NCBI RefSeq assembly: GCF_022267555.1
Contig: NZ_CP073586.1
Location: 2,719,501 to 2,783,500, forward strand
Direction: 5' to 3'
Length of the DNA: 64,000 nt
From: Proteiniphilum propionicum
GTDB lineage: Bacteria; Bacteroidota; Bacteroidia; Bacteroidales; Dysgonomonadaceae
Positions 57,187-64,000 of this stretch are shown in pieces (position 1 is the first letter of the stretch; every line of letters begins with the position of its first letter). The translations under genes and the position numbers were made by a program. Below the pieces are notes generated by a model. It saw only the letters and a program-made list of their open reading frames with translations. It had not been told where the DNA came from and searched no databases.

Positions 57187-57474
57187 TTATTGAAGTAGTT
57201 TCTTACCTTCCAATATTTTTAAATATTTTCCTTTACTCAAAGGACAATTGGCTAATTCCATGAATTCTTTTTTTGACAATTTACATTGATCACTCATTTG
57301 TTTTATGAGAAAGTCATCGATGTCCGAGTTGCCGTGGCTAATTTTTGTATATAATACAAATTTGCCTTCGTGGTGTAATTCTAGATATTTATGGTCATCA
57401 CTTTTATCTGGAGAATCAATGAATCCCTTTTTCTTTAAATTACGATAAGTTTTCTTTGGATCTAATACGCTCAT
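57187..57474 (-). CDS. HicA-like small protein of a two-gene module
   Basis: The 95-residue protein reads YRNLKKKGFIDSPDKSDDHKYLELHHEGKF and later KISHG, an order (L..kGF....H.k.....g.......H) that recalls the HicA mRNA-interferase fold with its central histidine. The C-terminal 40 residues (DQCKLSKKEFMELANCPLSK) are extra. Its ATG overlaps the upstream stop by one base, which shows a tight pair. A toxin role is inferred from resemblance and arrangement. Confidence 0.55.
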   Translation of the reverse strand: MSVLDPKKTYRNLKKKGFIDSPDKSDDHKYLELHHEGKFVLYTKISHGNSDIDDFLIKQMSDQCKLSKKEFMELANCPLSKGKYLKILEGKKLLQ

Positions 57475-58409
57475 TATTCAGTGCCTAAGACTATATTATT
57501 AATATTTATCTTAATCAGTTTGTTTCGTTCTGTTAATTGATCGTCGTTGAGGGTATTTAACCTCCTATATATGAAATCGAACTCTTCTGCAAAAGAAGCT
57601 TTAGCTTCATTCTCATCTCTCCCAGTCCCAATAATATCTAGCATTTCTGATTTGATTACATAGTAATTATTCTCCTTCTGAAACGATGATATTAAAGGAT
57701 ATCGTAAACAATACACTTTAGTCGGTGTTGAGATTTTCTTTGGAGCATATCCAAGTGTAAAGTTAGAGTCACTAAAAGATTCAATGACCCTTTTCTGGGT
57801 GGTTTTTTCACCTTCCCTAAATTCTTTAACAAATCCAACGACCTCGAGCTCCGTTTTACTTATTTCTTTATCAATTTCGATTATGGGGGTTATCAACTCT
57901 TTCTTGGCAGCTTCTTTGAATGTGTTTATTTTATATATAGGTGTGATTTTCTTTGTTCTTCTATTGTAATCAACGAAACTTACCGGTGAATCTTTAAAAT
58001 TACTTGTAAATGAATATAAATTCTCAACAATTGGGGTCCTAGCTTCAGGGTTAGGCAATATTTTTTTTAGTTCATAATAGTCTCCTTTGTTCGCAATTTG
58101 TAAGACATTGTTAAAATTATCATTTACAAGATTTCGTTGAGACTCCCATAAGAAACCTGATTTACTTTCTGCTCTAGAAGAATATGAAAATTTTGGAACA
58201 GCACTAGCTTTTTCGAACCCAGTCAACTCAAGTTGGAAATTATTTAGGTCGATAAATTCATCTGATGATAATGTGTGTTTTGCAATTGATATTATCAAAT
58301 TCTGAAAGTCTTTGGCGATTTTAGCTAATACATCTACAGGTAAAGAATTATATCTACCCAATTCCCCACCAATTTCAATATATACGCCGCTGTTTAAATC
58401 AACTTTCAT
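57474..58409 (-). CDS. Hypothetical protein, 311 residues, partner of the HicA-like protein
   Basis: The soluble protein starts MKVDLNSGVYIEIGGELGRY. I do not recognise its main part. Near its C-terminus it has DIIGTGRDENEAKASFAEEF, which resembles the HicB partial RNase H fold strand-helix (GTG-T-EEA). A long N-terminal region of some 230 residues would be new for an antitoxin. ATG at 58409 is chosen; an open frame of 40 extra residues upstream looks like a membrane helix without relation. The gene is immediately upstream of, and overlaps, the HicA-like gene. Confidence 0.6.
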   Translation of the reverse strand: MKVDLNSGVYIEIGGELGRYNSLPVDVLAKIAKDFQNLIISIAKHTLSSDEFIDLNNFQLELTGFEKASAVPKFSYSSRAESKSGFLWESQRNLVNDNFNNVLQIANKGDYYELKKILPNPEARTPIVENLYSFTSNFKDSPVSFVDYNRRTKKITPIYKINTFKEAAKKELITPIIEIDKEISKTELEVVGFVKEFREGEKTTQKRVIESFSDSNFTLGYAPKKISTPTKVYCLRYPLISSFQKENNYYVIKSEMLDIIGTGRDENEAKASFAEEFDFIYRRLNTLNDDQLTERNKLIKININNIVLGTE

Positions 58410-58642
58410 ATTGTAAGAACAAAAAATACTTTCGCACAAAAATATATAAAATATCCAACAAAACAGTGTTTGAATATTTAAGTTTAATTTTTGCCTGACT
58501 TTCTTATAGAAAAGAAAGCAAATGATCACGGTAATCTACCACATGCGCAAATGAAAACAACCAGTAAAGATATTTTGCAATAACTTAATAAAATGAAATA
58601 TAAAATGAATTTTTAATAGACCAGGGGTTGTTGACTTTTTAT

Positions 58643-58828
58643 TCAATACCCGCGAAGAGCTTTTATGAGCACATCTGCTAGTTTAATAGCCCTGCTAGCA
58701 ACCATGTTGTCTGGTGTATTAGAATTATCAGTTATATTGATACAGTATACTTCTTTTGCAATTTCGTACCTGCGTTGTTCCCAATCGATTGCTTGTTTCC
58801 CATCTTTAAGTTGCTCAGTTAAACTCAT
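58643..58828 (-). CDS. Hypothetical protein, 61 residues
   Basis: Small helical protein (MSLTEQLKDGKQAIDWEQRR start) with a style typical of phage accessory proteins. It lies upstream of a VRR-NUC tail on the same strand, like the 56-residue gene at 53593. No function assigned. Confidence 0.5.
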   Translation of the reverse strand: MSLTEQLKDGKQAIDWEQRRYEIAKEVYCINITDNSNTPDNMVASRAIKLADVLIKALRGY

Positions 58829-58867
58829 GATTATAAAATTTAAATAGTTAATTCACAAATATAGACA

Positions 58868-58966
58868 TTATTTTAAATAAAACTTCATTTCTTCGATAGC
58901 TTCTTTCACACTTCGGACAATTACATATGTACTTCCGCAATTCTCAGCCTGAATCTGGAACTCTTT
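58868..58966 (-). pseudogene. C-terminal fragment of a VRR-NUC nuclease, copy 2
   Basis: A 32-codon open stretch encodes KEFQIQAENCGSTYVIVRSV and EAIEEMKFYLK, which is clearly related to the fragment at 53798. It has no start, and a TAA precedes it. The DNA of the two copies, including the spacer up to each small gene, is similar, so the segment was duplicated. Confidence 0.55.
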
Positions 58967-59081
58967 TTATAGTTTTACTTTGCCGGGTGAGATAAATTAA
59001 AGCTACTTATCTTGTTATTAAATAAACTGGATCTGAGAAAATAATTCGGTGCATTTTTTTTACTGATTTCTATGATGTTTT

Positions 59082-59137
59082 GCAAAATGATAAAAAACAA
59101 AACCCAAACAGCTGAATATTAGCTGAATGGGTTTGCT
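59082..59137 (-). terminator. Terminator of tRNA-Arg supplied by the element
   Basis: On the minus strand a 14-pair hairpin with two mismatches (AAACCCATTCAGCT with AGCTGTTTGGGTTT) follows the tRNA by a few bases, and runs into GTTTTTTAT. It lies inside the element and replaces the original downstream stem-loop left behind at 43342. Confidence 0.6.
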
Positions 59138-59140
59138 TCA

Positions 59141-59158
59141 AGTACACCCGGCGGGAAT
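59141..59158. repeat. Right attachment site inside tRNA-Arg
   Basis: This is the second copy of the 18-base direct repeat AGTACACCCGGCGGGAAT. It covers the T-loop end, acceptor 3' strand and discriminator of the tRNA plus two bases. Confidence 0.85.
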
Positions 59159-59214
59159 CGAACCCACATCGTCGGAACCGGAATCCGGTATTCTATCCAT
59201 TGAACTACGGGTGC
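59143..59214 (-). tRNA. tRNA-Arg(CCG)
   Basis: The 72-base minus-strand gene folds as a cloverleaf: acceptor GCACCCG with CGGGTGT (one G-U), D-stem GTTC/GAAT, anticodon loop TTCCGGT with anticodon CCG (reads CGG), T-arm GTGGG-TTCGATT-CCCGC, discriminator A. The first anticodon-stem pair is a C-A mismatch. It is the integration site of the element. Confidence 0.94.
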
Positions 59215-59229
59215 AGGGTTTAATATTCT

Positions 59230-59844
59230 TTACCTGAAAGTGGCGTTGTTCCAATGCAAAACAACGGTATCACTTTTCAGAAAAGGCTCTATCTGCATTA
59301 TCTGATCGGCAGTAAGAAGATGTTTGTAATTGAATGTCAGGACCAAATCGCTTGTATCATTACTGAATTTTGCCGAGACCGGATAAATGTGAGGCAAAGA
59401 TACTGCATATTTATAATTTTCCATCTCTTTTTTTGAAGAATCGAAGAAAAATTCCTCCGAAATATCCGGTATAAGGGGTTTGCCTGAAATTTCATTCCAC
59501 TCTGTGTCGTAAAAAGTGATGTGGCTGTCGCATACTTCTCCGCATACGGTTTTAATCATGCAGATGATCATTGAATCTTGTGCTACGGGAAGCAATTTCA
59601 ACTGGATTGTACCTACACCGGAGGTTTTTATCTCCAGTATATCGTCATTTTGCTTTATTTTACTTATCTCTCCCAGCGTATAGGGTATGGTCGTTTTGCC
59701 AGTGTTTACAAGCAGCATGGTTTTGTTGCCTTCAGAGATACCCGGAAGCAGGACAGTCGGCATCGACTTGAACAGATCGCCGATGTTTTGTCCGTAGCTT
59801 ACAGATATTACGAAAATTGAGAGAAACAGTAATATTTTCCTCAT
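59230..59844 (-). CDS. DUF3256 family secreted protein
   Basis: The 204-residue protein has a signal peptide ending VSYGQ and continues NIGDLFKSMPTVLLPGISEGNK, the typical start of DUF3256 proteins of Bacteroidota. It has a beta-rich middle with two Cys (VCGEVC). The function is unknown. It follows the fucosidase gene by four bases and is probably co-transcribed. Confidence 0.85.
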   Translation of the reverse strand: MRKILLFLSIFVISVSYGQNIGDLFKSMPTVLLPGISEGNKTMLLVNTGKTTIPYTLGEISKIKQNDDILEIKTSGVGTIQLKLLPVAQDSMIICMIKTVCGEVCDSHITFYDTEWNEISGKPLIPDISEEFFFDSSKKEMENYKYAVSLPHIYPVSAKFSNDTSDLVLTFNYKHLLTADQIMQIEPFLKSDTVVLHWNNATFR

Positions 59845-59848
59845 ATGT

Positions 59849-61654
59849 CTATTTTGTTAAAATACCGATCTGGTTCATATCTGTTGCCGGTTTTCCTCCA
59901 TCGGCACCACTGAGTGCTTCGAGTTGAAAGTAACGGGCATTGATTGTCTCGCTGAATATTATGCGTTGCGGGATGGGGTTGTTTTTGATGTTGCTGAACT
60001 CTCCCTTTTTGGCATCAACCCAGGTATTACCATCGCCGCTCACCTTGAAAATATATGTGAAAACCGGTTCCCTGTTATCAACGGGTCTATATGTAAACCC
60101 TTTTATCTTGTAAAGCTCACCAAGGTCAACAGTAAGAGGGTTGTCACTGGTGATTTTCCACGACTCGGCGGAAATATCTGATAACTGCATCTCTTTGGCT
60201 GCTTCTTCCAGTAGCGGTGCATAATAGGCACCCACTTTTGCAATGTTTGCAATGTCGCGTGTTTCTGAGATTGTGACCCTTAGTACTGTAGGTGCTACAT
60301 CATTGAATTTGAGCAATCGTTTGTAACCGATGGTAGTACCTTCGGCCAGTTTCACCCATTCATTGTTTATTAGCCCTTCTAATATAAACTCTTCCACACG
60401 CTGGCCCTTGCGGATATCTTCCTGAAGCATAACAGTGTTGATTGTTTCTCCCGGCTGAATTGAAAATTCTTTTGAGGCACCTGAACGGGCTTTCCAGGCT
60501 GCTTCTCCATCGTTAAGCTTTTCATTTCTGAAGGTGTTTCTGATATATGAGCCAAACAGATTCAGGCGTTCGGCATCAACCTCATGTATTCTGCCTCGTT
60601 TATCTGGTGGTATGTTAAGTAACAATACCGAGTTCATGCCTACAGAATTAAAATAGATGTTCACTAGCTGCTGCAATGTTTTTACCTGATTATCCTGTTC
60701 AGGATGATAGAACCAGCCCGGGCGAATTGATACGTCAACTTCCGACGGGTACCAGTATAGCGTCTGTGCTTCAGAAATAAGCTGACGGATGCCTAACTCT
60801 TTTGAAGTGGGGGAGATATTCAGGCGTTTGTTTTCATTTGTGATGGCTTCGTTGATATTAGGCTGCAATGGCGTTACGCTCCACTCAGTTTCTCTACCAA
60901 GTCCTTTTTCATTACCTACCCACCTTACATCGTCACCCATTATTGCTTTAACCGCCTTTGGCTGTAGGCTGTCGATAACATGATAGAAACGTCCCCAGTC
61001 GTACTCCTGTACTTTGCCGTTGGGGCCTTCGCCATTGGCTCCATCGAACCACACTTCGTGAATTTCCCCATAGTTTGTAAGCAGTTCAGTAAGCTGTTGG
61101 GCAAACATTGCATTATATTTTGGCGAGTCGCCATAGCTCGCCGCATTCCTGTCCCAAGGTGAAAGGTACACTCCAAACTTCATATTGTATTTGTCGCATG
61201 CCTCTTTCACCTCTTTTACCAAGTCGCCATAACCATTGTGCCATGGCGACGATGCCACTGAATGAGACGTAGTTGCGGTAGGCCATAGACAAAAACCATC
61301 GTGATGTTTTGCTGTAAGGATAAGCAATTTAAAGCCAGCGTTCTGCAGTGTGGTAACCCACTGCTCTGCATCTAAATCGGCCGGGTTGAAAAGAGCAGGA
61401 TCTTCTGATCCGTCGCCCCATTCCCTGCCGGTGAATGTATTCATCCCAAAATGGATAAAAGCTGTCAACTCAAGCTCCTGCCACTCGTATTGTCGCTGTG
61501 TTGGAACTACGTAGGCGGATAACTTCACTTTCTGATCTGATGTAAGCAAGTTTCTGAACGTGAGCTTTTTTTCGAAATAGGTGTTAGCCCTCTGATTGCA
61601 TCCGGATGAAGATACTACAGTTATTAACAGGCAGATGAATAAAATTTTTCTCAT
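59849..61654 (-). CDS. Alpha-L-fucosidase (GH29) lipoprotein with C-terminal discoidin-like domain
   Basis: The 601-residue protein has a lipobox (VVSSSGC), then the GH29 barrel with HFGMNTFTGREWGDG, LTAKHHDGFCLW and the nucleophile in EVWFDGANGEG (Asp204). A beta domain follows, and the last 130 residues form an F5/8 type C (discoidin-like) carbohydrate-binding domain (VDLGELYKIKGFTYRP then ARYFQLEAL). It would cut terminal L-fucose from glycans at the cell surface. No SusC/SusD pair is nearby, so it is not in a full polysaccharide utilisation locus within this window. Confidence 0.93.
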   Translation of the reverse strand: MRKILFICLLITVVSSSGCNQRANTYFEKKLTFRNLLTSDQKVKLSAYVVPTQRQYEWQELELTAFIHFGMNTFTGREWGDGSEDPALFNPADLDAEQWVTTLQNAGFKLLILTAKHHDGFCLWPTATTSHSVASSPWHNGYGDLVKEVKEACDKYNMKFGVYLSPWDRNAASYGDSPKYNAMFAQQLTELLTNYGEIHEVWFDGANGEGPNGKVQEYDWGRFYHVIDSLQPKAVKAIMGDDVRWVGNEKGLGRETEWSVTPLQPNINEAITNENKRLNISPTSKELGIRQLISEAQTLYWYPSEVDVSIRPGWFYHPEQDNQVKTLQQLVNIYFNSVGMNSVLLLNIPPDKRGRIHEVDAERLNLFGSYIRNTFRNEKLNDGEAAWKARSGASKEFSIQPGETINTVMLQEDIRKGQRVEEFILEGLINNEWVKLAEGTTIGYKRLLKFNDVAPTVLRVTISETRDIANIAKVGAYYAPLLEEAAKEMQLSDISAESWKITSDNPLTVDLGELYKIKGFTYRPVDNREPVFTYIFKVSGDGNTWVDAKKGEFSNIKNNPIPQRIIFSETINARYFQLEALSGADGGKPATDMNQIGILTK

Positions 61655-61716
61655 TACTTGTTTGATAATTAAATTTGATCTTGTTTATTTTTCCGGCTAC
61701 TGTTTCTGACGTTGAA

Positions 61717-61803
61717 TGGCAAACACCGCTTTCCTGATAAGCACAAGTTGCAAATATTACTTTCCTTATCCTGCATCCTGGCAAACACCGCTTTCCCTGT
61801 CTC
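61717..61803. repeat. Two copies of an 18-bp repeat upstream of the fucosidase
   Basis: TGGCAAACACCGCTTTCC occurs at about 61718 and 61784 in the 240-base gap between the fucosidase and the small lipoprotein gene. Function unknown; possibly a duplicated binding site. Confidence 0.5.
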
Positions 61804-61817
61804 AGCAGACAGATAGG

Positions 61818-61851
61818 CAAAGATAATATTTTTAACCCAATATAAAACAAA
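61818..61851 (-). promoter_or_regulatory. Promoter of the fucosidase operon
   Basis: On the minus strand TTTG (61848-61851) is followed after 22 bases by TATCTTTG (61818-61825). The leader before the fucosidase would be about 155 bases and contains the 18-bp repeats. Confidence 0.45.
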
Positions 61852-61875
61852 AAAGCCATCCTTTAGTGGATGGCT
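61845..61875 (-). terminator. Terminator of the small lipoprotein gene
   Basis: AGCCATCC and GGATGGCT form a perfect 8-bp stem with a six-base loop, 22 bases after the stop. On the minus strand it runs into six T. Confidence 0.85.
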
Positions 61876-61896
61876 GAAATCGATTTCTTTAACTGC

Positions 61897-62127
61897 TTAT
61901 TGATTAACTTCAGTCTCAGCAACCTGGCTCAATGAATCGCCTTCAGCAGCTTCAGCAGCTTCAATAGCAGCTTGAATGCTATCAGCCTGGACTTTTGCGA
62001 TGCTGTCTAATCTGGCTACTTCAGCAAGGCTGTCTTGTCTTGCTTTTTCAGCTTTTACTTGTGCATTGTTGCAAGAAACTAAACCTAATGTTGCAATTAC
62101 AGCAACTAATAAAAGTACTTTTTTCAT
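61897..62127 (-). CDS. Small Ala/Glu-rich lipoprotein
   Basis: The 76-residue protein has a lipobox (LGLVSC) after a clear signal and then a low-complexity helical tail rich in Ala, Glu, Asp and Ser (SLAEVARLDSIAKVQADSIQ). This is a typical abundant small envelope lipoprotein of Bacteroidota. It has its own promoter box and terminator. The role is unknown. Confidence 0.8.
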   Translation of the reverse strand: MKKVLLLVAVIATLGLVSCNNAQVKAEKARQDSLAEVARLDSIAKVQADSIQAAIEAAEAAEGDSLSQVAETEVNQ

Positions 62128-62498
62128 TTTTAATAATTTTAAACGATAAATAATATTACTTCTCTAAAAACGGTGCAAATTTATATCAAAAACATGTTCT
62201 AAAACATATTTTGGATGGAAATCTTAGTTAAATAATATTAAACATAGGCAATTCCTCAATTTTTACGCCAATATTTTGCTTTTTATGCCTCTTTTCCCTC
62301 CTTTTTTGTTATGGAAGTCGCTCCATAAGGGTGTTCAAATGGAGAGTATAGTGAGTAAATTTAACAGATATGATCTTAACGGCCGAATCTATGAAACGTT
62401 TTTACTAATGAGTATAGTTGGTAAATTCAAATTATTTTTCCGAATTGCTTGATCAGATTGAGCCGTTTGCTGCTGGTACAGATAGAGCGGGATAGTGT
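62128..62498. other. Intergenic region between the acyl-CoA synthetase and the small lipoprotein
   Basis: The 370 bases hold no gene. They contain a TAAATTTG -7 box on the minus strand at 62176-62183 for the small lipoprotein, and a diverged 20-bp direct repeat (GAGTATAGT-GTAAATT) at 62344 and 62410. Confidence 0.5.
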
Positions 62499-64000
62499 TC
62501 AGCTGTAGAGGAACCGTTTAATGCTTTTTTTTGGTGTTTTTTCGAACTCATTTTCAACTATCTCGATGGTGCTGATTCTTTCGTACTGAGCAACCGATCT
62601 GTTAAGAATTTCCATGTTCCCGTTCATTATTTCAATCAGCCTTTCATCAGATATGTTGTCAGATAATAGAGCCTGCATATCGGGATATACCATAGCCACA
62701 AGTTTGAAATTACGTAAAACGACAACACTCTCAGCAATATATGGCAGGTTGTTCAGTTTCGACTCAATCTCTTCCGGATATACATTTTGTCCGTTTGCGG
62801 TGAGAAGCATTGTTTTCAGCCGCCCCTTGATAAACAACCTTCTTCCTTTCATTATTCCCAGGTCGCCTGTTTTGAGCCAGCCGTCATTAGTGAATGCTGC
62901 AGCGGTGGCTTCGGGATTTTTGTAGTATCCTTTCATCACATTTTCGCCCCGGACCTGTATTTCTCCCGGTACCGTTTCGGGGTCAGAGGAGTCGATACGT
63001 GCTTCCATTATATCTTCCAGCACCGATCCGCATGATGTTGGTACAAAGTCGAAATTATGATCGTAAGATATGAGAGGCGCGCATTCAGTCATGCCGTAGC
63101 CGACGGTAAAGGGGAATTTCATTCTGTAAAAAAACGCCTCTACCTCCGCATTCAAAGCCGCCCCTCCTATGATTACTTCTCTGAAGTTACCTCCCAGGGA
63201 CTTAACAAGAGATGCTTTTATCTTGTTTAGTATTAATTTATTGATCCCTGGGATTTTTAACAGTACTTTTACGATTGGCTTATTGATGACAGGTAGTATT
63301 TTCTTTTTATATATCTTCTCAAAAATAAGTGGTACGGTAATTATCAGGTTCGGTTTAACCTCCTTAAAAGCCAATATGAGATTTTGAGGGGTTGGCATTA
63401 CCCCAAGCAATATAATGTGAACACCCGTTGATAGTGCGTAAAGAAAATCGAATGCGCAGCCATAAACATGTGCCATAGGTAAGAATGCCAGGTTTTTCTC
63501 CCCTGTGAAAAGCAGATTCAGCCTTTTGCTGTAGGTCACGTTTCCGGCAAAATTATTTGCAGTAATCATAACACCCTTGCTGAAACCCGTAGTACCTGAT
63601 GTGTAGTTGATACAAATAACTTCATCGTTGTCCACATCTGCATAGCTGATCTCCTCCCTGGAAAATCCGTCATGATAGGTACTTTTGAAAATGCCTGCTA
63701 AAGTGCCGGAAACCTTCCGGACTTTTTCATTATCACTTTTTAAAAGAGTGAAATCCGGTATTTCATATACGGGAATATCTATATTATCCTTGTCTATGGT
63801 TTCCCATATTGTCTTGTTTACAAACACCAATTTTGAATCGGAGTGTTTGATAATGTGTGCCATGCTAACGGGATTGAATTCGTGCAGTATGGGAACGATA
63901 ACGGCGCCATATGTTATTGTTGCCATAAACACGATTGCCCATGAAGAGTGGTTTTTTCCGATCAGGGAAATCTTATCTCCTTTTTGAATATTCAATTCAG
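62499..64000 (-). CDS. Long-chain acyl-CoA synthetase (AMP-binding), 5' end outside window
   Basis: At least 498 residues of an ANL-superfamily adenylating enzyme are visible. Motifs are the AMP-binding loop YTSGTTGFSKGV, GYGMTECAP, the hinge KTGDLG and the C-terminal lysine region KTPKKSIKRFLYS. It activates fatty acids to acyl-CoA. The frame runs off the right edge without a clear start, so the true N-terminus lies beyond 64,000. Confidence 0.9.
   Translation of the reverse strand, partial: ELNIQKGDKISLIGKNHSSWAIVFMATITYGAVIVPILHEFNPVSMAHIIKHSDSKLVFVNKTIWETIDKDNIDIPVYEIPDFTLLKSDNEKVRKVSGTLAGIFKSTYHDGFSREEISYADVDNDEVICINYTSGTTGFSKGVMITANNFAGNVTYSKRLNLLFTGEKNLAFLPMAHVYGCAFDFLYALSTGVHIILLGVMPTPQNLILAFKEVKPNLIITVPLIFEKIYKKKILPVINKPIVKVLLKIPGINKLILNKIKASLVKSLGGNFREVIIGGAALNAEVEAFFYRMKFPFTVGYGMTECAPLISYDHNFDFVPTSCGSVLEDIMEARIDSSDPETVPGEIQVRGENVMKGYYKNPEATAAAFTNDGWLKTGDLGIMKGRRLFIKGRLKTMLLTANGQNVYPEEIESKLNNLPYIAESVVVLRNFKLVAMVYPDMQALLSDNISDERLIEIMNGNMEILNRSVAQYERISTIEIVENEFEKTPKKSIKRFLYS

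Larger units (their letters stand above)
43381..59158. mobile_element. Integrated genetic element in tRNA-Arg(CCG), about 15.8 kb
   Basis: The 18 bases AGTACACCCGGCGGGAAT occur at 43381-43398 and again at 59141-59158, where they form the 3' end and T-loop of the intact tRNA-Arg gene. An integrase gene of the tyrosine type lies 180 bases inside the left repeat. This is the standard outcome of integration into a tRNA 3' end, with the tRNA restored by the element copy. The inside is more AT-rich than the host operons and contains peptide-export genes, phage-like genes and several broken genes, so it looks like a partly decayed phage-like or satellite element. Its ends are well supported; its present mobility is doubtful. 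Confidence 0.85.

Overview
The window looks like part of a Bacteroidales (Bacteroidota) chromosome. This is inferred from several signs: promoter boxes of the Bacteroidota type (TAnnTTTG) in front of many genes, a fused secDF, the atp order D-C-(membrane protein)-B-E-F-H-A-G, an 'orphan' complex I (nuoA-B-CD-H-I-J-K-L-M-N without nuoE/F/G), DUF3256 and DUF4924 proteins, and many lipoproteins with a cysteine lipobox. No rRNA is present, so genus cannot be named; a Dysgonomonadaceae-like relative is a guess.

Layout. 0-5.3 kb (+): an OvoA-type sulfoxide synthase/methyltransferase, a HAD phosphatase, a sodium:solute symporter and the GTPase EngB. 5.3-12.7 kb (-): the complete F1Fo ATP synthase operon. 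12.9 kb: tRNA-Thr(CGT). 13.1-18.4 kb (-): secDF and an M3 peptidase lipoprotein. 18.6-29.4 kb (+): the complex I operon. 29.6-35.8 kb: an MBL hydrolase, a DUF4924 protein, a dTDP-4-dehydrorhamnose reductase, release factor 3, an MscS channel and a TPR protein. 35.9-43.0 kb (-): an efflux operon with three lipoprotein adaptors, a MacB-like permease, its ATPase and a TolC-like protein. 59.1-64 kb (-): tRNA-Arg(CCG), a DUF3256 protein, a GH29 alpha-L-fucosidase, a small lipoprotein and a partial acyl-CoA synthetase.

The accessory region is an integrated element of about 15.8 kb (43,381-59,158). The 3' end of tRNA-Arg is duplicated as an 18-bp direct repeat at both ends, and a tyrosine integrase gene lies just inside the left end. 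The integrase frame is broken by two in-frame TAA codons. The element is an AT-rich mosaic. Its left half holds a structured RNA with a strong terminator, then a peptide-export cassette: small lipoprotein, HlyD adaptor, C39-peptidase ABC transporter, TolC, an HTH protein that ends in a double-glycine motif, a 63-residue double-glycine precursor peptide and a CPBP membrane protein. Its right half holds phage-derived debris (terminase tail, two VRR-NUC tails, XRE regulator, duplicated small genes, a sigma-like protein), a HEPN-like protein and a two-gene module with a HicA-like small protein.

The most interesting part is the export cassette. One transporter is surrounded by two different carriers of a double-glycine signal, one of them a predicted DNA-binding protein. 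A plausible reading is a self-regulating bacteriocin or signalling-peptide system riding on a decayed phage-like integrative element. Host convergent gene junctions also carry several unrelated short tandem repeat arrays.
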